Assembly: GCA_023313575.1 (NCBI GenBank)
Contig: JAJTTP010000002.1
Span: 62,001-126,000, forward strand
Direction of reading: 5' to 3'
From: Eutypella sp. D-1
Lineage: Eukaryota > Ascomycota > Sordariomycetes > Xylariales > Diatrypaceae
Length of the DNA: 64,000 nt
Within the stretch, counting starts at the first letter, position 1. Each line of letters starts with the position of its first letter. The position numbers were made by a program, and so were the translations under genes. This document shows, in pieces, positions 57,025-64,000 of the stretch. The notes under the pieces were generated by a model. It ran no database searches and was not told where the DNA came from. It was given only the letters and a program-made list of their open reading frames with translations.

Positions 57025-58614
57025 ATGTTATTCGCTAGAGCCATAGCCGCTCTCCTGAGCGCTTCATCGGCGATGGTCGCTGCTGTCTCCGTGGACTACG
57101 CGGGGCTGAAGAACGCGCGGGGCGACGGGCTCCCAGATTTCAGCTACAGCGGGTACCGCGCGTCAAACGAGGCTCTACCGGCCGCGAACCGGGCCGCGAC
57201 AAAGACAATCAGCGCCTCCTCGGATAAAGCAGACCAAAAATCGCAAATTCAAGAGGCGCTGGACGCAGTGGCGGGGGGCGGCGGAGGCGTAGTGGCGCTC
57301 GGGGCGGGGTCATTCCGGATCTCGGGGACGCTGACGATTCCGAACGGGACGGCGTTGCGGGGCGCGGGGCCGTCTAAGACCACGCTGTTGCCGGCGTCAG
57401 GGAAATTCGATGCCGTTGTCCTCGGTGCCGATCTTGGCAAGAACCCGGGACATATCGGTCCCGCGGTCGCTATCACCGACCGCTACGTCCCCGTCGGCGC
57501 CGTCGAGGTCACCGTCAAGGACGCCGCGGGCCTCAAGCCCGGCCAGCAGGTCCGCGTCCAGAGGGCAGTCACGGATAAATGGGTGCGTGCTAATGGTATG
57601 GCGGATCTTGTGCGCGACGGCAAACCGCAGACGTGGCTTACGGTGCGTAGAACTTCCCCTCCCCCTCCCCCCCCTCCCCCCCTTTCCCTTCCACCTGTCC
57701 AAGCTTTTTCCGTAGCTGTTTCGCTGACGTAGAGTTCGCCACCGCACCAATGAATCCAGACCAAGGACACGGTATACCAACCCCGCACGATCGCCTCAGT
57801 GTCGTCGAACAAAGTGACGCTAGACATCCCATTAACGGACCAGCTCGACGCAGCGTACATGTCGCCGGAACTAGCGCAATTCTCTCCGCCAGAGGGCGCA
57901 GCGCGCGAGATGGGGGTGGAAGCGCTCAGCATCGTGCTCTCGCCGACGTGTTCGGGGCGGGTGCTCGGCGACGACGCGTGCGGGGGGCGGGCGGTGGTAG
58001 TGCGGCGGTGGTCAACGGACAGCTACGCGCGATCGCTGTCGATCACGGGGTTCAACAACGCGGTCAGCGTCGAGTCCGACGCCTCGCGCATCACCGTGCA
58101 GAAAGTCTCCGTGCACCGCGACCACGTGACCGACAACGGTGCCGGCTATGCCGCCGACATCGCCATCTCCGGGTATCAGGTTTTAGTGGTGGACAGCGGG
58201 ACCAAAGCGATAACGTCCGGTGATCGGCAGGCAAGATCGTTCCCCGTCGTCACGCAGGGTCTCACGCCCGGCCCGAACGCCGTGGTGCGCCATTTCGGCC
58301 AGTTGGCAGTATCGGCGATCCAGCCGCACGCGCACTGGGCGCACGGCCTGCTGGTCGACAACTCGACCGCCACCACGACCCTGATTAATCGCGCCACGTC
58401 CGGCAGCGGGCACGGCTGGGCCATCAGCGCCGGCGTCGCCTGGAATATCATCGGCGACTACAACGTCCAGAGCCCGCCCCTCGGCACGAACTGGTGCGTC
58501 GGCTGCCGTGCCGGTAGCCGCGGTAAGGGGAATAACGGCACCATGATCGAGGAGGCCCACGAGGTCGAGCCCATCAGCCTCTTCGAGGCCCAGCTCGCCG
58601 CGAGGCGGTCGTGA
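57025..58614 (+). CDS. secreted right-handed beta-helix protein (pectate lyase-like superfamily)
   Basis: Probably an extracellular polysaccharide-acting or adhesive protein. Exons 57025-57642 and 57760-58614 (intron 117 bp, very C-rich) give 490 residues. A signal peptide is clear (MLFARAIAALLSASSAMVAA, cleavage near residue 20). Near residues 58-110 the pattern DKADQKSQIQEALDAVAGGGGGVVALGAGSFRISGTLTIPNG is the entry strand of pectate-lyase-3/GH-type beta-helix proteins, followed by RGAGPSKTTLLP. The middle shows repeated short strands (SLSITGFNNAVSVESDASRITVQKVSVHRD), as in parallel helix coils. Catalytic residues could not be assigned, so lyase, hydrolase and non-enzymatic roles remain open. 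Coding GC is very high, as in the other right-hand genes. Confidence 0.85.
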
Positions 58615-59098
58615 ACGTAATGCTTCAGGGGTGTCCGGACAGACTTGCTTATGAAGGATATGACGTCTAGTTAATTGGCACATGACTTCGACTTCAATTG
58701 TATGTTTTTGTGTACCCGGGTTTTCTGGGTTAGGCTGGTCGCTGCAAGCGTCAAAATCACATATTCTCGCGTTGGTCAGATCTCAAATGCGAGGAAGAAT
58801 ACCAACATGAATAAATGAAACAAAATATGATTAATACAGTCCAACCTCTCCCCCACTTTCATGACGGGAAGGGCCGCGGACCGAAGTGAGTGAAAGTCTT
58901 AGAAAAAAGAAATTCAGACTTCAGATCTCAAGCTTAGCTACATAACTGCCTACACTCTACAAAATCGAATAAAATCACTGACAAAAGAAAATCCACATCT
59001 CAGTAAAAAAGATCGAATGACTAACCACCCTCACCTCCACCCCTTCCTCCTAAATCACCTCGGTGAAAAATGTTCTCCTACAGTTGGGTGGATACACC
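58615..59098. other. convergent 3' spacer
   Basis: 484 bp, AT-rich, between the ends of converging genes. Contains presumed 3' untranslated regions and poly(A) signals (AATAAA-like runs near 58,808); nothing else seen. Confidence 0.5.
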
Positions 59099-62000
59099 CT
59101 AGATCTTAAATCCGTTCGCGGCAGCCGCCTTGGCCGACAACGTGCGTCTCCGCGAGGACGACCGCGTGCTCACGCCGGTGCCGGCACCCTTATCCAACTT
59201 CGCCTTCTTGGGCGTGCGTGGCGAGGGCGTCGCCGCCGGAGGAGGGGTAGTTGGCTCCTTCACGACACGGACCGGGGAAAAGCCTTCGGGCATGGTGGGG
59301 ACCTCAGGCCAGTCATTTTCCGGGGCAGCGGGAGTCTTGCGACCAGAGGAGGCGGTCTTAGGCCAAGAAGCAGTAGCCGGGGTTTTCGAGGCGCGCGAGC
59401 GAGAGCCGCCCTTCTTCTTGACCGAGGACCGCTTGGTCGGGGTGCGCGGGGCGTCGGGGCGCAGGTTGGACGGGGTCTCGGGGACGGCGTCGGCCTCGGA
59501 CTGCTCCTCCTCGGGCTCGATGAGCTCCGCGGTGTTCGGGGGCTGGTACAGCGAGTCGAGCTCCAGACTGTCGCGCTTGCGCTTATACGAGCCGCGCGTT
59601 ACGCGGTCGATCCACTCGTCTGTGTCTGTGCCTGTGCTCGTCGGCGTGATGCCGTCTTCCACTTCCTCCTTGTCTTCCTCCTCTGTGATGGAGAGTGAGG
59701 AGGCCGAGGACTCCGCGTAGTTCTTCTTGGGCACGCCGTCCAGCCGCTTGTTCCTGATGAATCCCTTGCCATTGTAGTTCGCAGATGTGGGTTTTTTTAT
59801 GAATCCCTTGCCGTTGACGTTCGAAGACGTGACCCCCGAGGGCTTGGGGATGTGGATTCCCTTCTGCACGACGTCCGGTAGCTGCCGCGGGCGCACCGTC
59901 TTGGAGTTGTTGGCCTTGCGCTCGGCACGGGGACGGATGAAGCCACCAGTGACCTTGGGTTTATTGTAATCGCTGTTGTTGCTCGTCCCTTGGTACAACC
60001 CCGGCTTCCACGAGCTAGCAGCTCGCGCCTTCGTGGCCTGCTTGTCTAGCGAAGTAATCGGGATAGCGGTGCCCTCATAGGGCGGCCAGGGCAGGGAATC
60101 GCAGTCGTAAGTCGTGTAGACGCTGTCCTTGCCGCGATAATTCGGGTCCTCCTCGTGGGTGCCGTACAAGTGCTTGATGTTGCTCTTCTCGTCGTAGTAG
60201 ACCTCGTCGACGCGCTTGGGGTCGTCCACGGCGGGGAACATCGTGAACCGGTATGCCGGATACTTGCGCACGAACTTCTCAAAGTACGATGTGAAGTCGA
60301 CCCGTCTCGCCTCCTCGATCCACCCGCTCCGGTTCGGCAGCCCCACCTGCTCCGCCTCCAACGGCGTGACTTTGCGGTTACGGATCCCGCATGCGCCGTC
60401 TTCGTGCGTGTGGGCCTGTGGGGTCGGGGGTGTCAGCATTCTTATCATATCGCGGGGTTGGGGCGGGCGGAGAGAGGGGTGAAACTTACCTTAATCCAGG
60501 TCTTATCAAAGCCAGCAGCCCTGAAGCACCGCGAGCAGCGCGCGTCAGGCGGAGGCTCGTAATCGGAATCGTCCTCGTCCCAGTAGGGGGACGAGTGGCG
60601 TTGCCGGGGTGTATGCTCGTCGGCGCGTAGGGGGCGCCATTTCCTCTTACTTCCAGTGGAGGTGGAGGTAGGGGCGAGAGCGGGTGCGGGTGCGGCGGGA
60701 GTTAGAGTCCGGCCCTTTTTCACCTGCTTCAGCCGCTCGAGAATATTTGCAACCCGTGCATCCGTATCGTTTATGTGCACGGAAGAGGCGGCATGAGTGG
60801 TCGGGAGTTTGCCGGCTTGTGCTTCTGCTTCCGATTCATCCGTGTTGGCCGCTATATCAGTCGCCCCCGTCGACACTCCTATTGCCGGTGGCACCCCAGC
60901 AGGCACCCCAGCAGATGGTCCTCCAGTAGGCGCCATCCCACTAGGCACGTTTCCCGTTGCTGGCTTCGCTGGGTCAACCCCCGGGGAGGCACTAAAGTTG
61001 TAAAGGTGAAAAGCGAGATGGATGTGCCTCATCTCCGGCGTTAATGGCACAAACGTCACGTTGCAGAAAGGGCAGGCCTCGCTGTTCCCGTGTGTCTCGA
61101 CGTGTTTCTTGGCTTGCTCGGCGCTGAGGAGCCTTTCGCCACACGAGGTCAGGGGGCACTTTCTCGGTCCCATGGTCGGCCGCTTCTCGCACCAGTGTAC
61201 GTGCTTCCTCTTGCCCAGGTCACCACTGCCTTGGAGCCTGATGGCACAGAAGCCGCAATGATCCCACATCCCGCCCGAGTACTTCTTGCAGTTTCGCTCG
61301 TGGATTTCCCGGTAGTGCTGGTCCATCGGCGGCTTCTGCCCGTCGTACTTCAGGCCGCATGTCGGACAGAAGTTGCCCGGGTCGAAAAGGTTCTTCGGGC
61401 TCTGGCCGCAAGCGCACGGTTCATACTCGGCCGATCTGGCCTTCGTGACGCGACTTTCCCCGCAGAACTTACACAGCAGCGGCCTCGAGTACTTCTGCTC
61501 GGAGTCCTTGCGGTCGAGCCTTTGACAAACCTTGTCATGGTGCTGGCGGTCGGCCGCGTTGTTCAGCAGGAACTGGTCGCGGCCGCAGCGGTCGCAGAAG
61601 TGGAAGAGCATCAGCTTGTTGTCGTTGATCGTATCCAAGGCATTCACACTCAGGAGGTCCCGGAGGCTCGGCTGGCCGATCGGTGGTTGATCCGTGCCGG
61701 TGACCTCGGACCCACAGAAGAGCTCCTTAAACTCCGTTCCATGGCACTCCAAGAAGTGATCCCGCATAGCTTCAGGCTCGTAGTACGGGATGAGGTTGTT
61801 CAAGTCGTCGCACATGAAGCACTTGAGGGTGTGGTGCTCGACTCTCATGTGCCAGTCGATGGCGGCAGGGTTACTCACTTCAAATGGGCCGGCTGTGCAT
61901 CCCGCGTACGGGCACTGCCACGACCTGTCCAGAAGATCGTGCCTGAGGGAGTGGACCTGCTTCTGGAGCCGCCCTACCTCCGAGGGGGTGCGCATGCCGG

Positions 62001-64000
62001 TGACCACACCGGGCATGCGCCGCCCTGTCCTGACCACGTGCTCCAGGGGTGGCGCATGTATGGGCATGGTCGGCTTCTGGGGATCCGCGTATATCTGCGG
62101 GGTCTGCCAGAAGAGCCTCTCCCGTAACATATGTGATCTGCCAGCGGCCGTTTGTGCGTTCTGTGAAGCCTGGGACGTGGCAGTATTGGTAGTATTGGTA
62201 GTATTTGGCTTATTTTGTCCTGTCTTGGCCGGTTCAGCCTTGCCACTCTCGGCCTTGCCAGCTCCAGGATTGCCAGATCCGGTCTTGGCAGATCGCAGCG
62301 GTGCTAACTTCTGAACTGTGGCATGGTCGTAACGGGGACCAAATCGGTGAGTCGATATAAGCCCTGTAGATAAATATTAGCATGGGTGAGCCTTGTGCGC
62401 GAAGCGAGGGTATAACTTACGCCAGCGGACGTCCCAGTCCTCGATGGTGACGGCGATATCTGGCTGCGTAATGTGTCTCACAATCCAGGACCACTCATCA
62501 TCTGTTGTGCTTGCTCGGATGACTGAGTCAACCAGCGATCCCGACCATGTTGCGTTCCAGAGACGCAGACACTTCTTATCGGTAGACCACATTGTAACCG
62601 GGTCTATCAGCCCCGGGAACAGGCCTTCAGCAACAGCTTTTACAAATTCTGCACGAGACACGTTGTTAATGTCCAGCTCGATGTTTGTTCGAGTATCCCT
62701 ATTATAGACCTTGTAGGTCTGGTACACAGGCCGGGCGACGATGCTCACGTTTGGTTTCGGCTTCTCGTCGTATGTCCGGGTCTCAAAGTTGTGCATGACT
62801 CTACGCCAATCAGCCAGTGCGCCTGCGGCCATCGACGCGGTTTGGGTATTGACACTCCCGATGTTGAAGGGGATTCGGGCTTTCTCCAACACCCACTCGC
62901 CGGGGATCCAGATCTCCAGGCTGACGCTCTTCTCGTACAATCGAAGGTGAGGAATGACCTCCAGCACAGCCTCTGTTACGTGCACCAAATTCTTGAAGTC
63001 ACGCCCATCATCGCCGTGTGTTTTGAATTCATCCTTCGGTATCCCTTTGTTATCCCTGCTCTCCGGGTAATAGCCCGGGACCACTATCGGAACGAGGCCC
63101 GTGTAGGCCTCCACGCCCTCCAAGTAGATATCTGTCATCGTGATATCACCGTTGTAAAGGTCATTTTCTTCCATGTCTTGCACAACTGCTTCCCACAACT
63201 GGGTTGGCGGATCGAGATATCCGAAGGACTTCTCACCAAGCCGTATGGCTGTGCCGGATTGGCTTCTGACCCACCATTTGAAGTCCAGCAGCGGCGGCTT
63301 AGGGAAGAGGAGGCGCATCGCCTTGGAGAATTGCTCAGTATATTGGTGCGGTCTATGATGTTTCCTGAGTGGCTCCGGGACCTTCATGTATGCCACGTCC
63401 CCATTCTGGCTGTTGATAAGCCTGAGGGTGTTGAGGGCTTCTACTTCGCTAGGAACTCGAGTCCTGGAGGGTGTTTCTCCCTTGTAATGAACAAACACAT
63501 CGAACTTCTGCCCTTCGCCAGCCTCACCGAAGAACTTCGTGGCTGCAGTCCAGATGGGACAGCCTGATGGTGCAGCAGTGTGGTTGATCGTCCCCTCCAC
63601 CTCGGTACCACCCGCATTTGTCTTTCTCCCATTTGCATCAGTTCCGTAAAAGCTCGCGGAGATTTCATAGTCGTATTTGTACTTGAAGCCCAGAATCCTG
63701 TCGACCGCAGATACGAAATCCAGGTAGTCTTGTGTGTGGCAGTGAACGACCCCCTGGTAGCCCATCACGCGGAATAAAGTCGGCGGCGCGGGAGATCCAT
63801 CTTTGGCCGAGGCATAGTAGAGGGTGCTTGCGGTTTGTGTTTCTAAGGATCCACCACGGAGGCCCATGATCTCGTTGGATGCATAAGTCAGTGACGTAAA
63901 CCGCTGAGTTGGCATGAGCTTAGGGAAATGCTGACGTCGCTCTGTTTCATCATTAGACGACGGGATCAGTGAGATAGTTTGGGGGGAGTAGTGTATAGAC
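59099..64000 (-). CDS. very large uncharacterised Cys/His-cluster protein (5' end may lie outside window)
   Basis: Function unknown. Three exons join in phase: 62421 to the window edge, 60490-62363 and 59099-60415 (introns of 57 and 74 bp with GTAAGT donors and CAG acceptors). From the ATG at 63,915 the product is 1,561 residues, but the frame stays open to the edge, so the true start may be further left of the protein. Layout: an unrecognised N-terminal half of about 500 residues; a Ser/Thr/Lys/Asn-rich linker; then 9 or more CxxC/HxxxC-type clusters at about residues 620-900 (for example CPYAGC...HMRVEHH, CKFCGE, CPTCGL...HYREIH, CPFCNV...HIHLAFH), resembling divergent C2H2 fingers; a last CSRC...C knuckle spans the second splice junction. 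The C-terminal third is basic and disordered with repeated (N)GKGFI motifs. Possibly nuclear and nucleic-acid binding. Confidence 0.8.

Noticed and set aside
60445..62130. Separate zinc-finger gene beside two further genes
   Set aside because: GTAAGT/CAG introns at 62,364-62,420 and 60,416-60,489 join the frames in phase without stops, so a single gene is preferred.

Overview
The window is nuclear DNA of a filamentous ascomycete (Pezizomycotina, most like a Sordariomycete; the order is not determined). The support is genes split by short introns of about 47-117 bp with GTRNGT donors, CTAAC-type branch points and YAG acceptors, together with a HET-domain gene, a C2H2/fungal_trans regulator, a UapA-type purine permease and a JEN-type carboxylate permease. 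Most reading frames only make sense after splicing, so gene models below are joined by hand from intron signals, frame and family similarity.

Left part (1 to about 26.3 kb): ten genes of small-molecule metabolism and transport on both strands. In order: 5-oxoprolinase/hydantoinase (-, runs off the left edge), aspartate aminotransferase (-), Gre2/DFR-like reductase (-), eEF1B-gamma-like glutathione transferase (+), C2H2 plus fungal_trans transcription factor (-), 2-oxoglutarate/Fe(II) oxygenase (+), MFS transporter of the pantothenate/allantoate type (+), 3-hydroxyisobutyrate-dehydrogenase-like reductase (-), uric acid/xanthine permease (+) and JEN1-like monocarboxylate permease (+). With its own regulator and three permeases this reads as a catabolic gene cluster, perhaps for a nitrogen heterocycle or cyclic amide. 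That reading is inference. The regulator/oxygenase/MFS trio recalls the nicotinate (hxn) cluster of Aspergillus.

Middle (about 21.3-24.5 kb and 26.3-34.4 kb): long gene-poor stretches around one MARVEL-type membrane protein. They hold microsatellites, a 26-nt-scale minisatellite-like tract, homopolymers and one small frame-split reading region near 31.5 kb.

Right part (34.4-64 kb): housekeeping genes mRNA 5'-triphosphatase (Cet1), proteasome subunit Rpn2 and mitochondrial sulfite oxidase, interleaved with a HET-domain gene, a secreted beta-helix protein and a very large uncharacterised Cys/His-rich protein that continues past the right edge. Spacers here are rich in poly-A, poly-G and ACCTAGGT/TAGGTAGG-type tetranucleotide repeats, unlike most spacers of the left part.
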